From contig CACWOZ010000006.1 in NCBI GenBank assembly GCA_902762655.1, positions 1-64,000 of the forward strand: a stretch of DNA of 64,000 nt. The letters are read 5' to 3'. A program made the translations under genes and the position numbers. The notes beneath the pieces were generated by a model. The model was not told the DNA's origin, made no database searches, and worked only from the letters and a program-made list of their open reading frames with translations. Source of the DNA: an uncultured Bacteroidia bacterium (lineage in GTDB: Bacteria; Bacteroidota; Bacteroidia; Bacteroidales; UBA932). Below are positions 44,319 through 54,112 of the stretch, in pieces (within the stretch, counting starts at the first letter, position 1; every line of letters begins with the position of its first letter).

Positions 44319-47300
44319 ATGGCAAAAGAAAAAAAATTCATCACTTGTGACGGCAATACCGCCGTGGCTGGCATCGCATACCTTTTCAGCGAGCACGCGG
44401 CGATTTATCCCATCACACCTTCATCTCCCATGGCAGAGAACATTGACGAATGGGCTGCCCATGGAAAGAAGAACCTTTGGGGCGAGACCGTAAAGGTCAC
44501 CGAACTTCAGAGTGAGGCAGGCGCTTCGGGAACAGTGCACGGTTCCCTCCAGGCCGGTGCCCTCACCACCACCTACACCGCATCCCAGGGTCTTCTGCTG
44601 ATGATTCCGAACATGTACAAGATCGCCGGCGAAATGCTGCCCGCAGTCTTCCATGTTTCGGCCCGCGCGCTCGCTTCGCACGCACTTTCCATCTTTGGCG
44701 ACCATCAGGATGTGATGGCCTGCCGCCAGACCGGCTTCGCGCTGCTCGCATCCGGCTCCGTACAGGAGGCCCAGGACATGGCAGCCGTAGCTCATCTCTC
44801 CGCTATCAAGAGCAGCATCCCCTTCCTGCACTTCTTCGACGGTTTCCGCACCTCGCACGAAATCCAGAAGATCGAGGCCATCGATGAGGACGACCTCCGC
44901 AAGATGGTGAGCACCAAGGCTCTGCAGCAGTTCCGTGAGAGAGCCATGAACCCCGAATCTCCCGTTACCCGCGGCACCGCGCAGAACGGCGACGTCTACT
45001 TCCAGGCCGTCGAATCCCGCAACAAGGTCTACGACGAAGTTCCCGATGTGGTCGCCCGTTACATGGGTGAGATCGGCGAAGCTACCGGACGCATCTACCG
45101 TCCCTTCGACTACTATGGCGACGCCAACGCAGAGAACATCATAGTCGCAATGGGTTCGGTCACCGAGACCATCCGCGAAACCATCGATTATCTCAACGGG
45201 CAGGGCCGCAAGTACGGTCTCGTTTCCGTACACCTCTATCGTCCGTTCAGCACCAAGTATCTCATGAAGGCCATCCCCGCCTCCGTCAAGAAGATCGCCG
45301 TGCTCGACCGCACCAAGGAACCCGGCTCGCTCGGAGAGCCTCTCTACCTCGACATCAAGGCAGCCTACCAGGGCGTCGCAGACGCTCCGCTCATCGTCGG
45401 CGGACGCTACGGCCTGTCCAGCAAGGACACCACCCCCGCACAGATAATCGCGGTATACGACAACCTCGAACTGAAGGCCCCCAAGAACGACTTCACCATC
45501 GGCATCGTGGACGATGTCACCTTCAAGAGCCTCCCCACCAAGGGCGAGATCTCTATCGTGAAGCCCGGCACCACCGAGTGCAAGTTCTTCGGTCTCGGCT
45601 CCGACGGCACCGTGGGCGCCAACAAGAATACCATCAAGATCATCGGTTCGCACACCGAACTCTACAGCCAGGCATACTTCGACTACGATTCCAAGAAGTC
45701 CGGCGGCTACACCTGCAGCCACCTCCGCTTCGGCAAGGAGCCCATCCGCGCACCTTATCTTGTTTCCACACCCGACTTCGTCGCCTGCCACGTTCCTTCC
45801 TATCTCGAGAAGTACGACGTGCTGAAGGGCATCAAGGAAGGCGGCAGCCTCCTGCTCAACTCCCTCTGGGACGAGAAGGAAACCCTCGAGCGCATCCCCG
45901 ACAATGTCAAGAGCATCATCGGCAAGAAGCATATCAAACTCTATATCATCAACGCTACCAAGATCGCTGCTGAAATCGGCCTCGGCGGACGCACCAATAC
46001 CATCCTCCAGAGCGCATTCTTCCGCATCACCGGCATCATCCCCGCAGAGGATGCAGTGAAGTACATGAAGGATGCCGCCCTCAAGAGCTATGGCAAGAAG
46101 GGCGAGAACGTCGTGAACATGAACTATGCAGCTATCGACCGCGGCGGCGAATACATCGAGGTGAAGGTTCCTGCAGAGTGGGCCAACATCACCGCGAAGT
46201 TCGAGAATCCCGGCAAGAACCGTCTGGCTCCTTCCTTCGTGAAGGAAATCGCCGACGTGGTGAATGCCCAGGAAGGTGACACGCTGCCCGTCAGCGCATT
46301 CCTCCCCTATGCCGACGGCACCATGCCCGCAGGCACTTCCGCATTCGAGAAGCGCGGCGTTGCCGTGAGTGTCCCCGTATGGAACGGCGAGACCTGTATC
46401 CAGTGCAACAACTGCGCATTCGTCTGCCCTCACGCAGCCATCCGTCCTTTCCTGCTCACCGCAGATGAGGCTCCCGCTGCAGAGGCTGCCGGCGTCAAGT
46501 TCGTGGACGGCAAGGCAAATCTCAAGGACTACAAGTTCGTCATGGCTGTATCCGTCGCCGACTGTACCGGTTGCGGCAACTGCGTGGATGTCTGCCCTAC
46601 CAAGCCCGAAAAGAGCCTGTCTATGCAGCCTTACATGGACCATGTCGCAGACCAGGAAGCTTACGACTACCTCAACGCAAAGGTCGGCTACAAGACTCCT
46701 CTCGATCCCAAGAGCAATCTCAAGGCCGCCCAGTTCAGCCAGCCTCTGTTCGAGTTCTCCGGCGCATGCGCAGGCTGCGGCGAGACTCCTTATATCAAGA
46801 ACATCACCCAGCTCTTCGGCGACCACATGATGATCGCGAACGCTACCGGATGCTCCTCGATCTACGGCGCCTCCTTCCCCGCATCTCCTTACTGCACCAA
46901 CGCCCAGGGCCATGGTCCCGCATGGGCCAACTCCCTGTTCGAGGACTTCTGCGAGTTCGGTCTTGGTATGCATCTCGGTTCCGACCGCATCCGCGAGACT
47001 GTCGGCTCCCTTATGGAGAAGGCTCTCGAGTGCGACAAGTGCTCCGAGCAGATGAAGGCTCTCATGCGCGAATGGCTTGCCGACCGCAACAACTACGCTG
47101 TCACCCGCAAGGTAGCGGACGAGTTGATCCCCATGATGGAGAAGTGCGGATGCGACTGCTGCAAGCAACTGCTTGAGTACAAGAACTTCATCGCATCCCG
47201 CAGCCAGTGGATCTTCGGCGGTGACGGTGCTTCTTACGATATCGGTTACGGCGGACTCGACCACGTGCTTGCCAGCGGCGAGAACGTGAACATCCTCGTA

Positions 47301-47849
47301 CTCGACACCGAGGTTTACTCCAACACCGGCGGACAGTCTTCGAAGGCTACCCCTGCAGGTGCTATCGCCAAGTTCGCCGCCAGCGGCAAGAAGATACGCA
47401 AGAAAGACCTCGGCATGATGGCCATCAGCTATGGCTATGTATATGTGGCCCAGGTGGCTATGGGTGCAAGCCCTGTGCAGTACATGAACGCGATCAAAGA
47501 GGCTGAGGCTTATGACGGCCCCTCACTCATCATCGCGTACGCTCCTTGTATCAACCATGGTCTGAAGGCCGGAATGGGTCTCAGCCAGAAGGAGGAGAAA
47601 CTTGCGGTGGATTGCGGCTACTGGCATCTGTATCGCTACAACCCCATGCTCGAAGGCACCGACAAGAACCCGTTCAGCCTGGACAGCAAAGAACCCGACT
47701 GGAGCAAGTTCCAGGACTTCCTGAAGGGCGAGGTCCGTTTCGCATCCCTCTATAAACTCTTCCCTGAACGTGCGGAAGAACTTCTGCAAAAGACCGAAGA
47801 GTTCGCGAAGGTGCGTCTCGAGACCTACAAGCGCCTGGCCGGGAAGTAA
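44319..47849 (+). CDS. nifJ: Pyruvate:ferredoxin (flavodoxin) oxidoreductase
   Basis: 1176 residues, the full single-chain enzyme that oxidises pyruvate to acetyl-CoA and CO2 and reduces ferredoxin or flavodoxin, central in anaerobes. The N-terminal domain is AVAGIAYLFSEHAAIYPITPSSPMAE. Two 4Fe-4S motifs occur at CIQCNNCAFVCPH and CTGCGNCVDVCP. A third cluster is in CAGCGETPY, and the thiamine-diphosphate site in GDGASYDIGYGGLDH and YSNTGGQSSKATP. Own transcription unit between two hairpins. Confidence 0.97.
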   Translation: MAKEKKFITCDGNTAVAGIAYLFSEHAAIYPITPSSPMAENIDEWAAHGKKNLWGETVKVTELQSEAGASGTVHGSLQAGALTTTYTASQGLLLMIPNMYKIAGEMLPAVFHVSARALASHALSIFGDHQDVMACRQTGFALLASGSVQEAQDMAAVAHLSAIKSSIPFLHFFDGFRTSHEIQKIEAIDEDDLRKMVSTKALQQFRERAMNPESPVTRGTAQNGDVYFQAVESRNKVYDEVPDVVARYMGEIGEATGRIYRPFDYYGDANAENIIVAMGSVTETIRETIDYLNGQGRKYGLVSVHLYRPFSTKYLMKAIPASVKKIAVLDRTKEPGSLGEPLYLDIKAAYQGVADAPLIVGGRYGLSSKDTTPAQIIAVYDNLELKAPKNDFTIGIVDDVTFKSLPTKGEISIVKPGTTECKFFGLGSDGTVGANKNTIKIIGSHTELYSQAYFDYDSKKSGGYTCSHLRFGKEPIRAPYLVSTPDFVACHVPSYLEKYDVLKGIKEGGSLLLNSLWDEKETLERIPDNVKSIIGKKHIKLYIINATKIAAEIGLGGRTNTILQSAFFRITGIIPAEDAVKYMKDAALKSYGKKGENVVNMNYAAIDRGGEYIEVKVPAEWANITAKFENPGKNRLAPSFVKEIADVVNAQEGDTLPVSAFLPYADGTMPAGTSAFEKRGVAVSVPVWNGETCIQCNNCAFVCPHAAIRPFLLTADEAPAAEAAGVKFVDGKANLKDYKFVMAVSVADCTGCGNCVDVCPTKPEKSLSMQPYMDHVADQEAYDYLNAKVGYKTPLDPKSNLKAAQFSQPLFEFSGACAGCGETPYIKNITQLFGDHMMIANATGCSSIYGASFPASPYCTNAQGHGPAWANSLFEDFCEFGLGMHLGSDRIRETVGSLMEKALECDKCSEQMKALMREWLADRNNYAVTRKVADELIPMMEKCGCDCCKQLLEYKNFIASRSQWIFGGDGASYDIGYGGLDHVLASGENVNILVLDTEVYSNTGGQSSKATPAGAIAKFAASGKKIRKKDLGMMAISYGYVYVAQVAMGASPVQYMNAIKEAEAYDGPSLIIAYAPCINHGLKAGMGLSQKEEKLAVDCGYWHLYRYNPMLEGTDKNPFSLDSKEPDWSKFQDFLKGEVRFASLYKLFPERAEELLQKTEEFAKVRLETYKRLAGK

Positions 47850-47867
47850 GTTCCTGACTGATATTAG

Positions 47868-47906
47868 AAAACGGAAGTCCGCAGGTTGCAGGCTTCCGTT
47901 TTTTAT
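47868..47906 (+). terminator. Rho-independent terminator after nifJ
   Basis: AAAACGGAAG and CTTCCGTTTT pair around a 15-base loop, followed by more T. The A-run on the other side means it may also serve the convergent LysR gene. Confidence 0.85.
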
Positions 47907-48271
47907 TTCAATTCAATATGAATGTCGCTGCCGGAGGCCCAGACTTCGGCCTCGGTGCCGTTTTCGAGTTTGAGAACGGCGGGTTTTACCGGTTGTGGAT
48001 GAAGGGCCAGCGGATCGGGATGGAAGGCTCGGTCGGCGACGGCATACCAATGGGCGATCTGCCGTGCATAGCCTTCGAAAAGATGGCCGTTTTCCGTCAA
48101 TGTGATTTCACCGCGGGCACGTTCCATCAGTTGCACTCCCAGCAGACGCTCGAGTTCGGCGATATTCTGGCTCACGGCAGGTTGGCTGATTCCCAGTTTA
48201 TATGCCGCAGATGTAAAATTTCCGCACTCCAGCACGGTCAGAAACACTTTTATTCTGTTGTCTTCGAGCAT
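47903..48271 (-). CDS. Short LysR-type DNA-binding protein
   Basis: 122 residues. Residues 5-65 are a LysR winged HTH (IKVFLTVLECGNFTSAAYKLGISQPAVSQNIAELERLLGVQLMERARGEITLTENG). The C-terminal part is only about 50 residues, so the roughly 200-residue effector domain of normal LysR regulators is missing. It is nevertheless a clean frame with its own promoter. Divergent from mtnN with a 29-base gap, it probably controls mtnN and itself. Confidence 0.8.
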   Translation of the reverse strand: MLEDNRIKVFLTVLECGNFTSAAYKLGISQPAVSQNIAELERLLGVQLMERARGEITLTENGHLFEGYARQIAHWYAVADRAFHPDPLALHPQPVKPAVLKLENGTEAEVWASGSDIHIELK

Positions 48272-48275
48272 ACTG

Positions 48276-48296
48276 CAAATATAATTATTATCTTTG
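48276..48296. promoter_or_regulatory. Divergent lysR/mtnN promoters
   Basis: TATATTTG on the minus strand at 48276-48283 lies 4 bases from the lysR ATG, and TATCTTTG on the plus strand at 48289-48296 lies 4 bases from the mtnN ATG. With so little room, both mRNAs should be leaderless or nearly so, and each promoter's upstream part lies under the other. Confidence 0.6.
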
Positions 48297-48300
48297 TACT

Positions 48301-48948
48301 ATGAAAATCGGTATCATGACGGCAATGGACCAGGAGTACGAAATGGTCCGTAAAGTCCTGGCTAATAATAGCAAACATCAAATCGTCCCGGTGCACTGCG
48401 GCTGGGGGAAGGTCAATTCGGCCGTAAATGCCTACAAACTCATCAGCGAGCATCATCCGGACTGCATCATCTCTACAGGATGCGCCGGCGGAGTTGCAAA
48501 GTACATCCATCTGCTGGATGTGGTCGTGGCGGCGCAGGTGGCCTATCACGACTGCTGGTACGGCGAGCCCAATGAGTATGGGCAGGTGCAGGGCTTTCCC
48601 GCCCGCTTCAAAGCGCACCCGGCCATGCTGAATGCTGCCCGCAGCCTGGATTCCGGCAAGTTGCATTTCGGCCTGATCGCCAGCGGCGATCGCTTCGTAT
48701 CTGGCCCGGCCGACAACGCCTTCATCCTCGGGCACTTCCCCGACGCGCTCGCCTGCGACATGGAGTCCGGATCAATCTCCCAGGTATGCCATATGTACAA
48801 CGTGCCCTTCATGAGCATGCGCGTCATCAGCGACACTGCCGAAGAGGAAAACCGCCTCGGTCAGTTCGAGAATTTCTGGGAAACTGTCGGCACAGAATCC
48901 TTCGAGATACTCCGCGCATTCATAGACACTCTCCCGGAGACACTCTAA
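48301..48948 (+). CDS. mtnN: 5'-Methylthioadenosine/S-adenosylhomocysteine nucleosidase
   Basis: 215 residues. It cleaves MTA and SAH to adenine and the thioribosyl compound, clearing methylation by-products. MTAMDQEYEMV (Glu12), the GCAGGV loop, then ACDMESGSISQVC and VISDTAEEE with the catalytic Asp match the nucleosidase family. Overlaps the end of the GH2 gene by 4 bases. Confidence 0.87.
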   Translation: MKIGIMTAMDQEYEMVRKVLANNSKHQIVPVHCGWGKVNSAVNAYKLISEHHPDCIISTGCAGGVAKYIHLLDVVVAAQVAYHDCWYGEPNEYGQVQGFPARFKAHPAMLNAARSLDSGKLHFGLIASGDRFVSGPADNAFILGHFPDALACDMESGSISQVCHMYNVPFMSMRVISDTAEEENRLGQFENFWETVGTESFEILRAFIDTLPETL

Positions 48949-51900
48949 AGATTGAATCCGCTTAACTCCAGACGGGGTTTCAGGGCCGTATCGAAATACA
49001 ACTTTGAAACCGTGATTTGTATATGCCTGCTCTCGCCGGGCATGAGATGGAAGTAGTTGTCGGACCACTCCGCCGGCAGAATTCGATAATCATCTGCAGG
49101 CTCCGAAGAACTGCACAACCCTGTAGGAGCAGGTCCTGAATTTACAGGACGATTGTTCAGAAGATTCAGCCTTAGCATCAGGGCCGGTACGTTGGATCGA
49201 TTCTGCAGATCCACATCCACGATGTATTTTAGATCCACATTCGATACCGTCCATTTGCACTTCACGGACGCCCTCGGAAGATCAAGCAGAGCGCGAAGGT
49301 TATCTTCCGGACAGCCAAGGACATAGAAATTCTCCGACAGAACACCGTCCATGCCACCCAGCAAAAGACGCAGGTAACTCACCTCACCTTCCGGCAAATC
49401 AACGGCAGGCCCTTCGAAGGTGGAATCTTCACGAGAATCCAGACCGAATTCAACTCGCTTCAATTCGCGCCCGTACATATCGAGCACGGACGCAGATGCG
49501 CTCAACCCTGTAAGGTCTCCCGCATTCATATTCACAACCTCCACCTTGCCGGAAGCCGCATTATATTGAATATGGATAGGTTCGCAGGCCTTCTTGCAGC
49601 CGAAGAAGCCAGCGTGCGGGTCATAATAATAGTCGTAAGGGCACCATACCAGCGAAGGCCATGCATTGTGGCTCATCCATAGCAGGAGTCCCCGGCGTTC
49701 AGTGCCGCGGCCCTCGAAAATGGCGCGGAAAGCATCGTAACTCACCCATTGAGCCAGTTCTGTAAAACGCCTGGCAGAGCCCGCATCCCCGAACCTTGAG
49801 ACAACAGCATCGCTGTATTCCCCTACTTTCTGGGCGTTCTCCTGGGCCCAGTCGTGCACTCCCCACATGTCGTTTTGAGGCCACAAGGCCTCGGAAGGGA
49901 TGAAACGCAACATACTTTCGAAATTGGGAATGGCCGTTGTGCCGCGTTCGGTATGCATTCTGTCCTGGCCCCGGAGTTTGAAGAATTCCGACGAGGGCAG
50001 ACGCCGGTACGGGCCTTCACCGCTAACGAGACCCCTCGAAGAGTGGGGAATATAAAGGATATCCCCGTGCAAACGTCCTGTCAGTTTATCAAGAGAAGCA
50101 TCCAGCGAAGCGGGAGGCATACCCTCGTTGCGGCCGCAGTAGAGTACTACGCAGGGGTGATGGCGGATCTTCCGGACGTAGTCATCGGCATTCGCCAGGA
50201 ATAGTGCCTCGTCGTCGGGATCCGGCCCGTCGGAGGGATTCGCCAGCCAGAAATCCTGCCAGACCATGATTCCGTGGCGGTCGCACGCATCATAGAATTC
50301 CTCATCGGCGGTCTGCCCTACCCAGTTGCGTATCATATTGAAATTCATCTGCTTATGATACCCTACGGCGATGTCATAATCGCGTGCGGTGTAGCGCAGA
50401 TTAAGTTCACTGAAACCCCAGTTGCCTCCTCGTCCGGAAATCCTGCGGCCATTTACCCAAGCCGTCAGCCTTCCGTCGTCAGTAGAGTATGTCATCTGCC
50501 GGAGACCAACCCTGAAGGCAAGTGAATCAGTACGGACGCCATCCAGCTCAACGGCCATCGATGCCCGGTGCAGATAAGGCTCTCCATAGCCGTTAGGCCA
50601 CCAAAGGCGTGGCTTCTCCATCATAAGTGTGTGCCGCACGATACGAGATTCACCGCCTCTGAGTCTGACCGGCTCTGCATAGTGTGCAGGGCCTATCTCT
50701 CCCCTCCAAACAACATTGCGGGACTGATCGGAATGATTGGTGAGTATGGCCTCCACCGTTACTTCCGCGCTGGTGGTATCCGGCAGATTCAGCACCGTTT
50801 GCACAAGCGGATCGCTGACTGTGACATCCCCGCCGGTACTGAACCAGACAGGCCGCCAGATACCTGTGTTGCGCCCTCGGACGGTCGGAATCCAGTCCCA
50901 TCCTATCGAAGCATGGAAAGTTGGATTATCAGCGCCAAGAATGCCTCCGTTCGGGGGTATGCGCTTGAGTGTGTTGCCTTTGGCCGCTCCTGGATGGGCG
51001 GGGCGGTGAATCAGTACCTCAACTTCATTGTCGCCCATCCGCACCAGTTTCGTCACCTCGAAACTACCGCGGGTGAAGGCGCCGTTGATGCTTCCTAGCA
51101 CAGTTCCGTTCAGGCTCACGTCTGCCTTCCAGTTGATTCCTCCGAAATTGAGGAACACCCTTTTCCCGGCAGGGCCGACAAAGGGTATGGTGCCGCGATA
51201 AATGAAATCGGAATTGAAATATGAATCCGAGATGTACTCCTGGTCATTGCCGAAGGAGATATCGGGCACTGCACCTATGTCGGTGAAGGCGGAGAGCACC
51301 GTGCCGGGGACTTTGGCTGGAATCCAAGCGGATGGATTGTCGGCCTCGCTCGCACGGCAGACCTTCCAGCGGCTTTCCGGAAGAGTCAGATTATTGGTTC
51401 CGAAGACCTGCCATTCGCTGAGGGCGAGAGGTTTGCCGTTTTCCGCAGGGGCCATTTCAACTTTTACAAAACGTCCGCTGCCGCGAAGTTTGATGCGGGA
51501 GCATTCGCTGCCTGCACTGCCGAATGCGCCGGCTTTCCTCCACTTCTTTCCGTCATCCGAAACCAGAATGCGACCAGCTTCAGGGCTGTTCACCCAATGG
51601 AAGGCGGCCTCACTGAGTCTGGAGTTGGTGCCTAAATCGATGCTCAACCACTGCGGACCGCTGTCTTCTGCCAGCCAGAGGCTTCGGAAGTGCTCGTTTC
51701 CGAGCATGTTCAACCGTTCCCCTTTATGAAAGAAATCCCAGGCGAGTAAGGTAAGATCAGCCACATCTTCGCCATGGAATACCATTTTATAGGCATTGAA
51801 GGAGTCATCAGGAGTAATCCTGAAAAAGAGTTTGGTCTCCACCTTCTCCTCGAGATCTGTCCTTATGGTGTAAATCTGCGTCCAGGTCGAACCAGCGTCC

Positions 51901-52301
51901 CGGGAAGCGAGGAAATCAAACTCCACCGGACCGTTCTCCTGATTACCGAAGTGGGTAGCAACGTTGATGCGCATTGCATCCACCTGCTGATGAATACCAT
52001 GCTCCACGACACACAAATCCCCTTCCGGGCCCTGCATCTTGAAGTGAACGGCGCGCCGTCCTGCCAGCACACTTTCTTTGCGGTGTTTGGCTGCGCGTTG
52101 CCCGTTTTCCAGCACTTCGTAGCCGACCGGCTCACGCAAATCGACAATCCCGTCGGTTACGAGCTGGGCCGTATGGTTGTAGTCAGCAGCGCTGGAGTGG
52201 TATGCCGCCCTGTGGAGAGCGAGGTTGCGTGGCGTGTCACAGCTGCCGCAGCCGACTACGACAAAAGCTGTTGCAATGAGAGTCGTGAAATAGTTTTTCA
52301 T
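48945..52301 (-). CDS. Glycoside hydrolase family 2 lipoprotein with N-terminal discoidin-like domain
   Basis: 1118 residues. Lipobox VVVGC. Residues 25-300 have an F5/8C (discoidin) look (RNLALHRAAYHSSAADYN, FHWVNSPEAGRILVSDDGKKWRKAG). Then the GH2 sugar-binding domain (FLNFGGINWKADVSLNG), Ig-like domain, and TIM barrel with MIRNWVGQTADEEFYDACDRHGIMVWQDFW and the acid/base Glu in VVLYCGRNEG. It resembles beta-mannosidase/exo-beta-glucosaminidase-type GH2 enzymes; exact substrate not readable. Divergent from the glycosidase-like gene at 52377, so the two may act on one glycan. Confidence 0.82.
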   Translation of the reverse strand: MKNYFTTLIATAFVVVGCGSCDTPRNLALHRAAYHSSAADYNHTAQLVTDGIVDLREPVGYEVLENGQRAAKHRKESVLAGRRAVHFKMQGPEGDLCVVEHGIHQQVDAMRINVATHFGNQENGPVEFDFLASRDAGSTWTQIYTIRTDLEEKVETKLFFRITPDDSFNAYKMVFHGEDVADLTLLAWDFFHKGERLNMLGNEHFRSLWLAEDSGPQWLSIDLGTNSRLSEAAFHWVNSPEAGRILVSDDGKKWRKAGAFGSAGSECSRIKLRGSGRFVKVEMAPAENGKPLALSEWQVFGTNNLTLPESRWKVCRASEADNPSAWIPAKVPGTVLSAFTDIGAVPDISFGNDQEYISDSYFNSDFIYRGTIPFVGPAGKRVFLNFGGINWKADVSLNGTVLGSINGAFTRGSFEVTKLVRMGDNEVEVLIHRPAHPGAAKGNTLKRIPPNGGILGADNPTFHASIGWDWIPTVRGRNTGIWRPVWFSTGGDVTVSDPLVQTVLNLPDTTSAEVTVEAILTNHSDQSRNVVWRGEIGPAHYAEPVRLRGGESRIVRHTLMMEKPRLWWPNGYGEPYLHRASMAVELDGVRTDSLAFRVGLRQMTYSTDDGRLTAWVNGRRISGRGGNWGFSELNLRYTARDYDIAVGYHKQMNFNMIRNWVGQTADEEFYDACDRHGIMVWQDFWLANPSDGPDPDDEALFLANADDYVRKIRHHPCVVLYCGRNEGMPPASLDASLDKLTGRLHGDILYIPHSSRGLVSGEGPYRRLPSSEFFKLRGQDRMHTERGTTAIPNFESMLRFIPSEALWPQNDMWGVHDWAQENAQKVGEYSDAVVSRFGDAGSARRFTELAQWVSYDAFRAIFEGRGTERRGLLLWMSHNAWPSLVWCPYDYYYDPHAGFFGCKKACEPIHIQYNAASGKVEVVNMNAGDLTGLSASASVLDMYGRELKRVEFGLDSREDSTFEGPAVDLPEGEVSYLRLLLGGMDGVLSENFYVLGCPEDNLRALLDLPRASVKCKWTVSNVDLKYIVDVDLQNRSNVPALMLRLNLLNNRPVNSGPAPTGLCSSSEPADDYRILPAEWSDNYFHLMPGESRHIQITVSKLYFDTALKPRLELSGFNL

Positions 52302-52317
52302 TTTGTTATGCTTCTTT

Positions 52318-52325
52318 CAAATATA
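52318..52325 (-). promoter_or_regulatory. -7 box of the GH2 gene
   Basis: TATATTTG on the minus strand, 16 bases before the ATG at 52301. Confidence 0.5.
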
Positions 52326-52346
52326 GCAAAAACAGAAGAAAAAAAC

Positions 52347-52354
52347 TATATTTG
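52347..52354 (+). promoter_or_regulatory. -7 box of the TIM-barrel glycosidase gene
   Basis: TATATTTG fits TAnnTTTG, 22 bases before the ATG at 52377; divergent partner of the box at 52318. Confidence 0.5.
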
Positions 52355-52376
52355 TATAATTGTAACGTTTTTTGGT

Positions 52377-53789
52377 ATGAAACGATTTTTCAAGGCTCTC
52401 ACCGTATTTGCAGCCATCCTGGCACTTTTATCCTGCAGTAAGAAATCCGAGACTTACCCTATGTTCTGGACCTGGCTCGAGGACATCCCCGAGATCGACA
52501 TGGAATCCGCCTTTACCCATATGGAAGAGGCCGGCCTCGATGCTGTCATGCTGCACGCACCTTCCGTGGAGGCGTACAAGAAAGATGTGGAGATTGCCCG
52601 CAGGCACGGAATCACCGTCTATGCGTGGGTTTGGACGCTGAATCCTCCCCGTCAGGAGCGTGCGCAGATGCTCGAGGAGCATCCGGACTGGTTCAGCGTC
52701 AACCGGAACGGAGAGAGCGTGGTGGACCACAAGGCATATGTAAACTCCTACAAATTCCTCTGCCCGGCGCTGCCCGAGGTGCGTGAATATCTGGCCCGGA
52801 AGGTTGCGGACATATGCGCCGTAGATGGAGTGGAAGGCATCTGCCTGGATTACTGCCGCCTGATTGACTGTGTGCTGCCTATTTCGCTGGCATATAACTA
52901 TAATTTGCGGCAGGATACAGAAGTGTGGCCTGAATACGACTACGGCTACCATCCGTCAATGCTTGAGAAATTCGAGAAGGAATATGGATACGATCCGCGC
53001 GAGCAGGATGATCCTTCACGCGACGAGAAGTGGTGCGAATTCCGCTGCAACCAGATTACGGAAGTCGCCAACCTCATGTGCGATGTTGCCCACAAGGCCG
53101 GGAAGAAAGTCACCGCATCTCCCTTTGCGGCAATCGGACTCGACAAATTCATGGTATTCCAGGACTTCGCGAAGTGGGACCTTGATATGGTCCATCCCAT
53201 GGCCTACTGCGATTTCTATACGATGGATCCTTCTTTTGCGAGGGATGCTACCTTGAGCAACTATCTAGGCAAGGGCTCAGGCACCACTCTCATGTGTGGT
53301 GTAGACACAGAACTCGGCGGAGAACCTGAATTCATTTTCGAAAAGATGGATGCAGCTTTCAGCGCTGGTGCGCAGGGCATATCTCTTTATACTATCGAAG
53401 GTTTGGCTTCGGCAGATTTGCGCGCGCGTTTCAAGGTCTATGCCGACAGCCTGCGTGCAGTGCGTGCTGCCGGCAAACTCCCTGAACCTCCGGCAGTTGC
53501 TCCTTCTACTGATCCTTTTGAGAATGCTTCGTTGATGGCAGTGATAGAGCGCAATATGCAACGCATGATAGCGAACGGCGCAATCCATGAGCGCAGTGTC
53601 AACGGCATGGTTCCCGACGACCTTTCGGTGAGTTATCCAGCCCTTGACCTGGGCGAATATGAACTTGTGTTCGAGAATGAGCGCCTGCGCCGTTATCAGG
53701 TGAGCGACAAAGCCAGCGGCAAAACTCTGGAAGTCCTCTTTGTGCTCTACGGCGACCTGATCTCCGGCTGGGACATCCGCCTGCTGTAG
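52377..53789 (+). CDS. Putative glycosidase lipoprotein, TIM-barrel (GHL10-like)
   Basis: 470 residues from the ATG at 52377, which opens a lipoprotein signal (LALLSC); upstream codons of the same frame overlap the GH2 gene antisense. MFWTWLEDIPEIDMESAFTHMEEAGLDAVMLHA, ARRHGITVYAWVWTLNPP and VEGICLDYCR follow barrel strands of the family-10-like putative glycosidases (GHL10 group); acidic residues in LDYCRLID and CDFYTMDP are candidate catalytic ones. Substrate unknown. A similar family seems to end at 63712. Confidence 0.68.
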   Translation: MKRFFKALTVFAAILALLSCSKKSETYPMFWTWLEDIPEIDMESAFTHMEEAGLDAVMLHAPSVEAYKKDVEIARRHGITVYAWVWTLNPPRQERAQMLEEHPDWFSVNRNGESVVDHKAYVNSYKFLCPALPEVREYLARKVADICAVDGVEGICLDYCRLIDCVLPISLAYNYNLRQDTEVWPEYDYGYHPSMLEKFEKEYGYDPREQDDPSRDEKWCEFRCNQITEVANLMCDVAHKAGKKVTASPFAAIGLDKFMVFQDFAKWDLDMVHPMAYCDFYTMDPSFARDATLSNYLGKGSGTTLMCGVDTELGGEPEFIFEKMDAAFSAGAQGISLYTIEGLASADLRARFKVYADSLRAVRAAGKLPEPPAVAPSTDPFENASLMAVIERNMQRMIANGAIHERSVNGMVPDDLSVSYPALDLGEYELVFENERLRRYQVSDKASGKTLEVLFVLYGDLISGWDIRLL

Positions 53790-53876
53790 GATTTCTGAAT
53801 GCAGAAAACTCGAAGGCGCTGTTCTACTATAAGTTAGGACCTACCATAAATCGCCACCCTATATCGTCGGCCTCTA

Positions 53877-54010
53877 TGTATGCAGAGGCCGGCGTTTTGC
53901 ATACGGAGCGGCCGATTCGGAGGGAGATGTATGCAAAATGCCACGTTTTGCATACAAGTCGGACGATTTGGAGGGAGATGTATGCAGAAAGGGCTATTTT
54001 GCATACATCT
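53877..54010. repeat. 51-bp-period palindromic repeat array A (REP-like), 3 units
   Basis: Units start at 53877, 53928 and 53979. Each contains TGTATGCA(A/G)A and TTTTGCATAC as inverted arms about 8 bases apart, then a spacer ending GGAGGGAGA. It lies just upstream of the RAYT-type transposase remnant. The 53790-53876 stretch before it shows nothing else. Confidence 0.85.
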
Positions 54011-54112
54011 ATAAAGTTTTTGTAGAATGTTTTGCGGGTGGAATCAAAAATATCTATATTAGCGCAACGCCAATTGTGGCGGAGATTATGTGGAACTTTA
54101 GAAAATGGCGTT

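Noticed and set aside
44421-47264. A 947-codon open frame opposite nifJ
   Set aside because: Codon-usage shadow of a strongly biased gene; no recognisable domains.
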